Origin: Ruminococcus sp.
GTDB taxonomy: Bacteria > Bacillota > Clostridia > Oscillospirales > Acutalibacteraceae
Reading direction: 5' to 3'
DNA: 64,000 nt
Assembly: GCA_017404665.1 (NCBI GenBank)
Contig: JAFRBX010000043.1
Span: forward strand, 1 to 64,000
Below, in pieces: positions 23,117 to 31,051 of the stretch. The position numbers and the translations under genes were made by a program. The notes under the pieces were generated by a model, which ran no database searches, was not told the origin of the DNA, and worked only from the letters and a program-made list of their open reading frames with translations. Position 1 is the first letter of the stretch, and each line of letters begins with the position of its first letter.

Positions 23117-23539
23117 CGTGAACCTCCAGTTTGTCGGTTGTGATTGCCGTATCGGCGGAGGATATCGCCTCCCCGCAACGACAGCGAAAGAATATAGTAA
23201 AGTTTGATACCCATATATTATACATAGAAAAAGGCGCGGATGTCAATGCATCTTTTCGTCGGAAAAACGTACTTTTAGTAAAAATACACGAAAAATATCG
23301 AAAACTTCGGCACCGCTTGATTTTAATTCTCAATACGAAAAATAAAGCAGTCTTCCGACAGGAGTACGCGGTGCTCAGTAAAAGGATACTTGACAAATTG
23401 CACAAAGGGTCCATCGTGAAAACAAATAAAAAATGAATGACTCATTTGTACAAAATGAATATAAATCAAAAAATCCATAGGCAAAACAACCAAAACACAA
23501 CTCCGGAATTAATGTTTTAGATAAAAAGTACAAAAGGAG
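23117..23539. other. Non-coding stretch between murE and the sugar transporter
   Basis: AT-rich from about 23180. An open frame of 101 codons (23131-23436) has no ribosome site or recognisable family and is not supported as a gene. The murE promoter must lie in the first part on the minus strand, but no near-consensus pair stands out. Confidence 0.4.
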
Positions 23540-23568
23540 TTGAAATCAGTTGTGTTTAATGGTAAAAT
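23540..23568 (+). promoter_or_regulatory. Promoter of the sugar ABC transporter operon
   Basis: TTGAAA (23540-23545), a 17-base spacer and TAAAAT (23563-23568). The leader is about 75 bases. Confidence 0.65.
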
Positions 23569-23648
23569 TTATACAGTGATTAGGTGCGCCGGTCCGGATT
23601 CTCGGTGCAACCTGTCCAAAAAATATTTTTGGAAAGAAGGAATTCATT

Positions 23649-24923
23649 ATGAAAAAGATTCTTGCGTTGCTGCTGGCGGTACTGATGCTGGCGTCCGTGC
23701 TGGTCGCCTGCGGCGGCAACAAGACTGACGACGGCAACACCCCCGGCGGCGACAGCAGCGGCGACCCGTTCTACGGCGAGGACAACATCTCTCTGCTCGT
23801 ATGGGCTCCCGACAATGCGGTTGCGCTGACCAAGCAGCTGTGCGATGACTTTATCGCGCTGTATCCCGACAAGACCATCACCATCGACGTACAGGCTCAG
23901 AGCGAGTCCGACGCGGCTTCTCAGGCGCTGAATGACCTGGATAAGGCTGCCGACGTATTCGGCTTTGCCTGCGACCAGCTCAACAAGCTCGTGACCGGCA
24001 ACGCTCTTGCTCCCGTTGTTGAGGATTATCTTGACGACGTCAAGACCCGCAACACCGAGTTCACCATCAAGACCGGTACCCTGAACGACACCCTGTATGC
24101 TTATCCCGAGACCGGCGGCAACGGCTACTACCTGACTTATGACAAGTCTGTTGTATCCGACGAAGACGCTCAGACTCTCGAAGGCGTTCTCGCAGCTTGC
24201 CAGAAGGCCGGCAAGAAGTTCATCTTCAACGTTGACAACGGCTTCTACGGCTGCACTGTTCTCTACACCGGCGGTATGTACAATGACGGCCTGACCGAGG
24301 ACGGCACCCAGATCTTCAACGATTATGACGAAGAGCAGGTTCTCGATTCTCTCGAGGCTTTTGCTAACCTGTTCCATGAGTACAGCGACGTCTTCATGAG
24401 CGCTGACCCCGCCCGCATCTCCTCCGGTATGGCTGAGGATCCCTCCACTGTTGCTGCCGGTATCGACGGCGACTGGAACATCTCCTTCGTACAGGAAGCT
24501 CTCGGCGACAACTACGGCGCTGCGAAGCTGCCCACCATCAACATCAAGGGCACTGACACCCAGATCGTTTCCATGAACGGTTCCAAGCTGTTCGGCGTCA
24601 ACTCTCACTCTCAGTTCCCCGAGGCTGCTCAGGTACTGGCTAACTACCTGTCCAGCGAAGAGGTCCAGACTACCAGACTCGAAGAGCTCGGCTGGCTGCC
24701 CTCCAACATCAATGCTCAGGGCTCCGAGCTCGTTAAGAACAACGCGGCTTTGTCCGCTCTGCTCGCTCAGTCCGAGTTCGCTATCCCGCAGGTCAACATC
24801 GCGAACACCTTCTGGGATCCGGTTGCTACCCTCGGCGGCAAGCTCTTCAAGACCGACGATTACAGCAGAGATACTCTGAAGTCCGAGTTCGAAAAGGCTG
24901 TTGCCAACATCCTTGACGAATAA
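23649..24923 (+). CDS. Sugar ABC transporter substrate-binding lipoprotein, MalE-like
   Basis: A 424-residue lipoprotein of the carbohydrate-binding solute-receptor family. The signal peptide ends in the lipobox LVAC (Cys 21), so it is anchored to the outer face of the membrane. The mature part starts with an acidic Gly/Asn linker, then SLLVWAPDNAVALTKQL, and contains NGSKLFGVNSHSQFPEAA and SEEVQTTRLEELGWLPSN, as in maltose/maltodextrin receptors. Trp and other aromatic residues are spread as expected for a sugar cleft. It heads the operon with two permeases and lies upstream of a GH13 enzyme, which supports malto-oligosaccharide as ligand (inference). Confidence 0.88.
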   Translation: MKKILALLLAVLMLASVLVACGGNKTDDGNTPGGDSSGDPFYGEDNISLLVWAPDNAVALTKQLCDDFIALYPDKTITIDVQAQSESDAASQALNDLDKAADVFGFACDQLNKLVTGNALAPVVEDYLDDVKTRNTEFTIKTGTLNDTLYAYPETGGNGYYLTYDKSVVSDEDAQTLEGVLAACQKAGKKFIFNVDNGFYGCTVLYTGGMYNDGLTEDGTQIFNDYDEEQVLDSLEAFANLFHEYSDVFMSADPARISSGMAEDPSTVAAGIDGDWNISFVQEALGDNYGAAKLPTINIKGTDTQIVSMNGSKLFGVNSHSQFPEAAQVLANYLSSEEVQTTRLEELGWLPSNINAQGSELVKNNAALSALLAQSEFAIPQVNIANTFWDPVATLGGKLFKTDDYSRDTLKSEFEKAVANILDE

Positions 24924-24985
24924 TTGATCGAATATCCCCCGGCGCTTCGGCGCAGAGGATGGATCGTTGTTTTATGATTACAAGC

Positions 24986-25071
24986 GGCAGGGCGGTCGCG
25001 CGCCGTCCTGCCGGAGAGTATTTATACTGTATCTAACCGGGCGTCTGTGGATACAGTAATACCACAGACGC
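24986..25071 (+). promoter_or_regulatory. Two hairpins between receptor and permease genes
   Basis: GGCAGGGCGG with CGCCGTCCTGCC (24986-25012, one mismatch) and GCGTCTGTGG with CCACAGACGC (25041-25071, perfect) lie in the 170-base gap. Neither has a long T-run. They could stabilise the receptor mRNA and lower permease expression, as in other binding-protein operons. Confidence 0.5.
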
Positions 25072-25096
25072 AAAACTCAAGCTGGGAGTTGAACTG

Positions 25097-26611
25097 ATGA
25101 AATTTATTGATTATGTGCAGCTCAACCCGTTCCAAAAGCTGGGATATAATCTCAAGAATTTCTTTGTCAACCTGCCCGCCAACTGCGGAAAGGTCTTTAA
25201 AGCGATCGGCAACTTCTTCAAGAAGCTTTTTGTCGGCATCGGTAAAGGATTCGGCGGATATTTCTCCCGGTTTGCCAAAGGCGATTGGGCTACTAAGCTA
25301 TCTTACATTATCATGGGCTTCGGCAATATTGTCCGCGGTCAGATTATCAAGGGATTGATTTTCCTTGCTACAGAAGTCCTCTTCATTCTTTATATGATCG
25401 GTTTCGGTTGGGATAAGATGTACAACTTCGGTTTCTTCAACAACGGAACCATCGGCTTCAACGAAGAGGGTTGGGGTCAGCTGCCGAACGGCCGTATGGG
25501 CCGTGTCGCGGGCGACGACTCCATGAAGCTGCTCCTTTACGGAGTAATGACGCTTGTCATTATCGCGATCTTCATCGTGATTTATGTCGCAAACACCAAG
25601 TCTGCCTACAAGGCGCAGCAGGCGAAGGCCGCCGGCGAAAAGCTGCCTACGTTCTTTGAAGAGATCAAGGAATTCTTTGACAGTAAGTTCCACGTAACGC
25701 TGCTGGCGTTCCCGACGCTGACCATTTCGATCTTCACCATCCTGCCGCTGCTGTTCATGATCCTTATCGCGTTTACCAACTATGACCACAGCCATATCGG
25801 CAAGCTGTTCTCATGGGTTGGCTTCGAGACCTTCGGTAAGGTATTCTCCACCACCGGCGCTGCCTCGATGGGCAAGACCTTTGTAGAACTTGTAAAATGG
25901 ACGCTCCTTTGGGCGGTACTCGCGACCGTACTGAATTATATCCTCGGAATGGTCGTCGCCCTTATGATAAACAAGAAGGGCATCAAGCTCAAGGCATTAT
26001 GGAGAACGCTGTTCGTCGTTACCGTTGCGGTGCCCCAGTTCGTTACACTGCTGCTCATGAGCCAGATGCTCGACGTCAACGGCGGCGCTGTCAACGTACT
26101 GCTGCATGACGTGCTCCACTGGACGCCCCAGTACATCAACTTCCTCGGCGGCGATCCGTGGGTTGCCCGCGCGACGGTCGTTATCGTTAATATCTGGGTC
26201 GGTATCCCGTACACCATCCTGATCACCTCGGGTATTCTGATGAATATCCCTGCCGACCTGTATGAGAGCGCTACCATCGACGGCGCAGGCCCCGTGAAAT
26301 CGTTCACGAAGATCACGCTGCCCTACATGCTGTTCGTTACCACTCCTTACCTGATCACCAGCTTCGTCGGCAACATCAACAACTTCAACGTTATCTACCT
26401 GTTGACCTCGAACCTGCAGAACTCCAACGATTTGTATCAGGCGGGTTACACGGACCTGCTGGTTACATGGCTGTTCAAGCTGACCATGAACTCTCAGGAC
26501 TACAACTTCGCGGCAGCCATCGGTATCTTGGTATTCATCGTCTGCGCGACCGTTTCGCTGCTGACCTTCAACCTTACCAAGTCCGCTAAGAACGAGGAGG
26601 AATTCTCATGA
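25097..26611 (+). CDS. Sugar ABC transporter permease, MalF-like
   Basis: A 504-residue integral membrane protein. The first 80 residues are an amphipathic, Phe/Lys-rich cytoplasmic stretch. Two N-terminal membrane segments follow, then a loop with YKAQQAKAAGEKL. The six-helix BPD_transp_1 core starts at about residue 195 (TLTISIFTILPLLFMIL). The EAA loop that contacts the ATPase is YESATIDGAGPVKSFTKITL. The long N-terminus recalls MalF of maltose transporters. GGGAG precedes the ATG. The stop overlaps the next ATG by four bases, so the two permeases are made in equal amounts. Confidence 0.9.
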   Translation: MKFIDYVQLNPFQKLGYNLKNFFVNLPANCGKVFKAIGNFFKKLFVGIGKGFGGYFSRFAKGDWATKLSYIIMGFGNIVRGQIIKGLIFLATEVLFILYMIGFGWDKMYNFGFFNNGTIGFNEEGWGQLPNGRMGRVAGDDSMKLLLYGVMTLVIIAIFIVIYVANTKSAYKAQQAKAAGEKLPTFFEEIKEFFDSKFHVTLLAFPTLTISIFTILPLLFMILIAFTNYDHSHIGKLFSWVGFETFGKVFSTTGAASMGKTFVELVKWTLLWAVLATVLNYILGMVVALMINKKGIKLKALWRTLFVVTVAVPQFVTLLLMSQMLDVNGGAVNVLLHDVLHWTPQYINFLGGDPWVARATVVIVNIWVGIPYTILITSGILMNIPADLYESATIDGAGPVKSFTKITLPYMLFVTTPYLITSFVGNINNFNVIYLLTSNLQNSNDLYQAGYTDLLVTWLFKLTMNSQDYNFAAAIGILVFIVCATVSLLTFNLTKSAKNEEEFS

Positions 26612-27471
26612 TCAAGAGTTATAAACTGCGCAGAGTACTTGCGAATACCTTTATCTATATCATCCTCGCCGTTCTGGGTCTGATCTGGGTTTCTCCGCTG
26701 GCTTACCTCATCCTGCACTCGTTCCGTGACGAAGGTCTGGCGTATGTATCCTACATCATCCCCAAAAAGCTGTCGTTCCAGAACTATATCAACCTGTTTA
26801 CCGTAACCTCCAAGAGCTCGATAAACTTCCCGAGATGGTTCCTGAATACCTTTATCGTAGCTATTTTCAGCTGCATTATCTCTACTCTTGCCGTCATGAT
26901 GGTCTCTTACGCGTTCAGCCGTCTGAGATTTAAGGCAAGAAAGCCGCTGATCAACGTCGGCATGATTCTGGGTATGTTCCCCGGCTTCATGACCATGATC
27001 GCTATTTACTATCTGCTGAAGGCGATGGGTCTTCTTGAGCTGCCTCTGGTTGCTCTGGTCATCTGCTATTCAGCGGGCGCGGGTCTCGGTTATCAGATAA
27101 GTAAAGGCTTCTTTGATACGATACCGCGCGCACTGGACGAAGCCGCGACGATCGACGGCGCGACGCGCAATCAGATATTCTGGAAGATCATCCTCCCGAT
27201 GTCAAAGCCGATCCTTGTTTACACCGTACTGACCTCGTTCATCGGTCCCTGGACAGACTTCATTCTGGCGAAGATCATCGTCGGCAGAGATATCCCCAAC
27301 TACACGGTTGCGATCGGTCTGCAGATGCTGCTTGACAACGACCACGTTGTTAACAACTTCAAGAACTTCCTTGCAGGTTCCGTTGTCGTTGCTGTCCCGA
27401 TCACCACTCTGTTCCTGATCATGCAGAGATATTACGTAGAAGGCGTTACCGCCGGCGGTGTAAAGGGCTAA
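26608..27471 (+). CDS. Sugar ABC transporter permease, MalG-like
   Basis: A 287-residue permease with six membrane segments and the usual length. The N-terminal segment is TFIYIILAVLGLIWVSPLAY, and the EAA loop is LDEAATIDGATRNQIFWKII. It forms the transmembrane channel with the MalF-like partner. No ATP-binding subunit is encoded in the operon, so a shared MsiK-type ATPase elsewhere in the genome is expected, as in many Firmicutes. A terminator follows directly. Confidence 0.9.
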   Translation: MIKSYKLRRVLANTFIYIILAVLGLIWVSPLAYLILHSFRDEGLAYVSYIIPKKLSFQNYINLFTVTSKSSINFPRWFLNTFIVAIFSCIISTLAVMMVSYAFSRLRFKARKPLINVGMILGMFPGFMTMIAIYYLLKAMGLLELPLVALVICYSAGAGLGYQISKGFFDTIPRALDEAATIDGATRNQIFWKIILPMSKPILVYTVLTSFIGPWTDFILAKIIVGRDIPNYTVAIGLQMLLDNDHVVNNFKNFLAGSVVVAVPITTLFLIMQRYYVEGVTAGGVKG

Positions 27472-27489
27472 TCATATTTGTATTGCAAA

Positions 27490-27516
27490 GGGCGGAGCTC
27501 ACCTCCGCCCTTTTGT
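27490..27516 (+). terminator. Terminator of the sugar transporter operon
   Basis: GGGCGGAG (27490-27497) pairs with CTCCGCCC (27503-27510) and is followed by TTTT. Confidence 0.85.
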
Positions 27517-27530
27517 CTTAAAGATTGTTC

Positions 27531-27579
27531 ATCGATCAGTGATCATCGGTCGGTGCATAGTGGTTAGTGATCTGTGAAC
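27531..27579. repeat. AGTGGTTAGTGATC-type intergenic repeat
   Basis: Degenerate units (ATCAGTGATCATCGG, then GCATAGTGGTTAGTGATC) resemble those at 12933-12977 and 34791-34840. Confidence 0.5.
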
Positions 27580-27613
27580 ATTCCGGCAATATACTAATAA
27601 AGGTTGTGATCTT

Positions 27614-29197
27614 ATGAAAAAAATACTCGCGATACTGTTGGCTGTCGTTCTGACGGTCTCTCTGCTCACTGCCTGCGGCGGCTCATCCGACCCGACCGAC
27701 AGCATCAAGGCGGAGGCTTCCTCCGACAAATACCGCAGTTTTTATCAGGTTTGGATCGGTTCGTTCTGCGACTCGAACGGTGACGCGATCGGCGATCTTC
27801 AGGGATTGATCTCAAAGCTGGACTATATCAACGACGGCGACCCCAATGCCGGAGACGATCTGGGCGCAGACGGGATATGGCTGTCCCCGATGATGCCCTC
27901 CACGACCTATCACAAGTATAACGTGCGCGACTATTATGAGATTGACCCCGATTTCGGCACGCTGGATGACTTTGATACACTGATCGCCGAGTGCCACAGC
28001 CGCGGTATCAACGTCATCATCGACCTTGTGCTGAACCACAGCGGCGGCGACCATGAGTTTTTCCTGAAGGCATGCGACGAGCTGCGCGAGGGTAAGGAAG
28101 ACGGCTACGCACGTTACTATAACTTTTCCAAAACACAGGATTCTGTCTACCAGCACCCTGTTAGCGGTTCCGATTATTATTATCAGGGAGATTTCTGGGA
28201 TCAGATGCCTGACTGGAACTTAAGCTACGAGGGAACCCGCGATTATTTCGATGAGGTTACCAAGTACTGGCTCGATAAGGGTGTTGACGGCTTCCGTCTG
28301 GATGCTGTCAAGTATTTTGAAGACAAGAATACCGACGGCGCTGAGTTTTTGAACTGGTTCTGCACCATGGCGCGGGGTTACAATCCCGACGTATATGTCG
28401 TCGGTGAAGATTGGGACGATACCGGCAACGTCTATGATATGTATGAGAGCGGTGTTGACAGCTTGTTTAACTTCAAGTTTGCCGACTCCGGCGGCGAGTT
28501 CATGATCGCCAGCCATAATATGACAGCGAGTACGCTGACCGACCTCAAAAAGTATGACAATAATATCAAGAAGCGCAACGAAGACGCTATCAACGCGAAC
28601 TTCCTGACCAACCATGATATGACGCGCGTTGCCAACATTCTCGATGAGGACGATAATAAAATGGCGGCAGCGATCTGTATGCTCGCACCCGGCAACAGCT
28701 TTACCTATAACGGCGAAGAGATCGGCATGGAGGCTGAGGGCACGCAGGATCCCTATAAGCGCACGGCGATGATCTGGGACAACGAGAACCTGCCCGATAT
28801 CAAGGTCGAAGGCATCTCAGCGCAGGAGAACGCTCTCGGCGGCGTGGAGCAGCAGCTCAAAGACGAGCACAGCCTGCTCAATACCTACCGCAAGCTCTTC
28901 AAGCTCCGTCTGCAAAATCCCGAGATCGCCCGCGGCGATATTGAAGAGGTGCTCGACCTGGGCGATTCCAATGTCGGCGGCATGATCATCAATTATGACG
29001 GTTCGCGCGTGGTTGTGATCCATAATACTACTACGGAAGCGAAGGAGCTAACGATTGATATGATCGAGAATCCCTCGCTCAGAGGCTGGATTTACGGCGA
29101 TACCGCCGCAGAACCGAACAAGGAAACGCCTAAGCTCAGCGGCACGGCGCTCACTCTGCCGGCGAGAACGTCGGTCGTGCTAAAGGAATCGAAGTAA
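27614..29197 (+). CDS. Lipid-anchored GH13 alpha-amylase-family glycosidase
   Basis: A 527-residue glycoside hydrolase family 13 enzyme acting on alpha-glucans, attached to the outer membrane face by the lipobox LLTAC (Cys 21). The barrel begins YQVWIGSFCDSNGDAIGDLQ. Conserved regions are DLVLNHSG, GFRLDAVKYF with nucleophile Asp 230, YVVGEDWDD with acid/base Glu 265, and FLTNHDMTR with Asp 335. A C-terminal beta domain follows (YDGSRVVVIHNTTT). The GDxxGDLxG start resembles oligo-glucosidase and neopullulanase types. Placed after a malto-oligosaccharide-type transporter, it would trim starch fragments at the cell surface for uptake. The exact subfamily is not decided. Confidence 0.92.
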   Translation: MKKILAILLAVVLTVSLLTACGGSSDPTDSIKAEASSDKYRSFYQVWIGSFCDSNGDAIGDLQGLISKLDYINDGDPNAGDDLGADGIWLSPMMPSTTYHKYNVRDYYEIDPDFGTLDDFDTLIAECHSRGINVIIDLVLNHSGGDHEFFLKACDELREGKEDGYARYYNFSKTQDSVYQHPVSGSDYYYQGDFWDQMPDWNLSYEGTRDYFDEVTKYWLDKGVDGFRLDAVKYFEDKNTDGAEFLNWFCTMARGYNPDVYVVGEDWDDTGNVYDMYESGVDSLFNFKFADSGGEFMIASHNMTASTLTDLKKYDNNIKKRNEDAINANFLTNHDMTRVANILDEDDNKMAAAICMLAPGNSFTYNGEEIGMEAEGTQDPYKRTAMIWDNENLPDIKVEGISAQENALGGVEQQLKDEHSLLNTYRKLFKLRLQNPEIARGDIEEVLDLGDSNVGGMIINYDGSRVVVIHNTTTEAKELTIDMIENPSLRGWIYGDTAAEPNKETPKLSGTALTLPARTSVVLKESK

Positions 29198-29231
29198 ATG
29201 TTTCGCGTTTGTAAATTACAAAAGATTTTGA

Positions 29232-29260
29232 TTGACAATATTGTCGGCTGGGTGTACAAT
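29232..29260 (+). promoter_or_regulatory. Promoter of the small dockerin gene after the GH13 gene
   Basis: TTGACA (29232-29237), a 17-base spacer and TACAAT (29255-29260), starting 35 bases after the GH13 stop. Confidence 0.75.
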
Positions 29261-29287
29261 TGCCGTAGCTATAATAGGGAGATTGAT

Positions 29288-29752
29288 ATGATGAAAAGAG
29301 TATTGTTCTGCATGATTACCGTTCTGCTGATTGCTGTACTGTGCTTTCCGCTGCTCAGCGCGACCGGCGCTCCGAACGAGAGCGGATCATATAAACTCGG
29401 TGACGTCGACGGCGACGGTCAGGTTACCATGATCGATGCGACGATAATCCAGCGTGTGTTGGCACATCTGCTGAACGATGACGACGGTATGTACACAAAA
29501 CGAGGCGATGTTGACGGTGACGGTAAACTGACCGCAGCGGACGTCACATGGATCCAACGCTGGCTCGCGCATATGTCCACACCGTATGCTGTCGGTGAGG
29601 TAATTACACCGACCGAGCCCGAGACGCTGGAACCGACGGAAGAGCCGACCGAAGCTCCTGTTGTAACAGAAGCTCCTACAGATGCGCCGACCGAGGCTCC
29701 GACTGTGGCTCCGACACAGAAGAAGGACCCGTATGAGCTTCCGCCGATCTGA
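29288..29752 (+). CDS. Dockerin plus Thr/Pro/Glu tail mini-protein
   Basis: A 154-residue secreted protein. The start is ATG 29288 (or 29291) after GGGAG. The signal peptide covers about residues 1-30. The dockerin comes directly after it: GDVDGDGQVTMIDATIIQR and GDVDGDGKLTAADVTWIQR, two complete calcium loops. A 45-residue tail of PTEAP units ends in a basic KKDPYELPPI. There is no other domain. A dockerin followed by a bare linker is unusual: it could cap or compete for a cohesin, or be the remains of a longer protein. Confidence 0.78.
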   Translation: MMKRVLFCMITVLLIAVLCFPLLSATGAPNESGSYKLGDVDGDGQVTMIDATIIQRVLAHLLNDDDGMYTKRGDVDGDGKLTAADVTWIQRWLAHMSTPYAVGEVITPTEPETLEPTEEPTEAPVVTEAPTDAPTEAPTVAPTQKKDPYELPPI

Positions 29753-29770
29753 TGATTGCGCAAGAATTTT

Positions 29771-29796
29771 CCCCGCACGCTTGTGCGGGGATTTTT
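29771..29796 (+). terminator. Terminator after the dockerin mini-protein gene
   Basis: CCCCGCAC (29771-29778), GCTT, GTGCGGGG (29783-29790), then ATTTTTG. Confidence 0.88.
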
Positions 29797-29810
29797 GCTA
29801 TTATTTACAG

Positions 29811-29916
29811 TCATTGTGAGGGGCGCAAAGGATAAGGCTGAGATTGCCGCGTCGGAACAAAGTTCCTCCTTGCAATGACAATCTGAAATGCGCCCCGTGA
29901 CAATCTCAACCGATTA
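29811..29916 (+). repeat. Dispersed TCATTGYGA...CAATCTCAACCGATT repeat, long copy
   Basis: A copy of about 105 bases. It contains TGAGATTGCCGCGTCGGAAC and TCCTTGCAATGACAATCTGA, then ends CAATCTCAACCGATTA. Internal inverted segments (TCATTGTGAGGGG with the later TGCAATGA and CGCCCC) allow folding. It is about 85-90 percent alike by eye to the copy at 43951-44058. Confidence 0.75.
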
Positions 29917-30051
29917 AAAAAGGGTTGAATCCCCGCGGCCGGCCGCGAAAGAGCCTGCAGGGGAGGATTTATCCTCTTGGGCGAATACCCCGCCCGAGTG
30001 AAGCGAGGGTAAAGTATCCGGCGGACACTTTAGCGCTTGCGCCGGGGAAGT

Positions 30052-30972
30052 TTATTGGTTAACAAAAGCGATGATGTCCTTGATGACCTCGTCGCGGCAG
30101 AAATCCTGCAAAATCTCGTGACGGTAGCCGTCATACAGCTTGATGCTGACATTTGCACCCGCCTTTTTGAGCAGCTCATATACCTTTTTGACGCCCGCGC
30201 CGTGCTCGCCGACCGGATCCTCGCCGCCCGCTGTCAGCAGAATCGGTTTTTTCCTGTCGATAGCACTGAACCAGCTTTTGTCGTTGCTGTACTTGTTCAG
30301 GCACACCAGATCCTGCATTGCTGAAACGGTGAACAGGAAAGTACAAAGCGGATCCTTGCGATAGTTGTCGCGGTTCTTTTTGTCGACCGACAGCCACGCG
30401 TATTGATCATTTTCCTGTTCGAAACCCTTGTTGTAAGAGCCGAACGCCATGGAATAGATCAATTTGGAGTAGCCGTGATCTCCCTTGAAGGCTTTGATCA
30501 TGCCGCTGAGCGCGATCCCGGCGCCCGCAGCAGGGTTGGGACCGCCGGTGCCCATCACGATCAGCTTATCATAATGGTTATACTTGGCGGCGGTCAGGCG
30601 CACGATGAAGGAGCCCATGCTGTGTCCCATGAGGATGAAGGGCAGGCTTTCGCCTTCGAGGGATTTGCGTATTTCGTTGCCGAAGATGAACACGTCGTCA
30701 ACCAAATTTTGCCAGCCGTTTTCGTGAGCGATGAAGCCCAACTCGCTGTCGCTGTCGACCGTGTGACCGTGACCGAGGTGGTCGTAACCAAACACGATAT
30801 AGCCGTCCTGAGCCATTGCGCGCATGAACCCGTCATAGCGCCCGATGTATTCGGTCATGCCGTGGACCACATGGAAGAGTCCCTTGGGGGTGCCCTCCGG
30901 GAGATAGATTTTGCCTTTGAGATGATGCTTTTTGTCGGAAGAGAGAACTTCCTTGTCGATGATTTTGATCAT
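30052..30972 (-). CDS. Alpha/beta hydrolase, lysophospholipase/monoacylglycerol-lipase type
   Basis: A 306-residue serine hydrolase without a signal peptide. The oxyanion region is FHVVHGMTEYIGRYDGF, the nucleophile elbow is LMGHSMGSFIVRL, the acid is expected in LLTAGGEDPVGEHG and the His in YDGYRHEILQD. This order and spacing match the Hydrolase_4 (monoacylglycerol lipase/PldB) family. AAGKYNHYD-type details are not diagnostic of the substrate. It is alone on the minus strand with a short gap to the ABC gene upstream and could share its transcript. Confidence 0.88.
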   Translation of the reverse strand: MIKIIDKEVLSSDKKHHLKGKIYLPEGTPKGLFHVVHGMTEYIGRYDGFMRAMAQDGYIVFGYDHLGHGHTVDSDSELGFIAHENGWQNLVDDVFIFGNEIRKSLEGESLPFILMGHSMGSFIVRLTAAKYNHYDKLIVMGTGGPNPAAGAGIALSGMIKAFKGDHGYSKLIYSMAFGSYNKGFEQENDQYAWLSVDKKNRDNYRKDPLCTFLFTVSAMQDLVCLNKYSNDKSWFSAIDRKKPILLTAGGEDPVGEHGAGVKKVYELLKKAGANVSIKLYDGYRHEILQDFCRDEVIKDIIAFVNQ

Positions 30973-31051
30973 AACAGACCTCCGATTTGGTGAATAATGA
31001 ATGGTGAACGGCGTGGTGCGAACAGTCTGCCCGACGCCCGCAACGTATGGG

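Noticed and set aside
21704..23143. Plus-strand open frame opposite murE
   Set aside because: Antisense shadow of an intact murE with Ala/Asp/Gly-rich nonsense composition.
23131..23436. 101-codon open frame between murE and the sugar transporter
   Set aside because: No ribosome site, no family, AT-rich drift in composition, and it crosses the region where the murE promoter must be.
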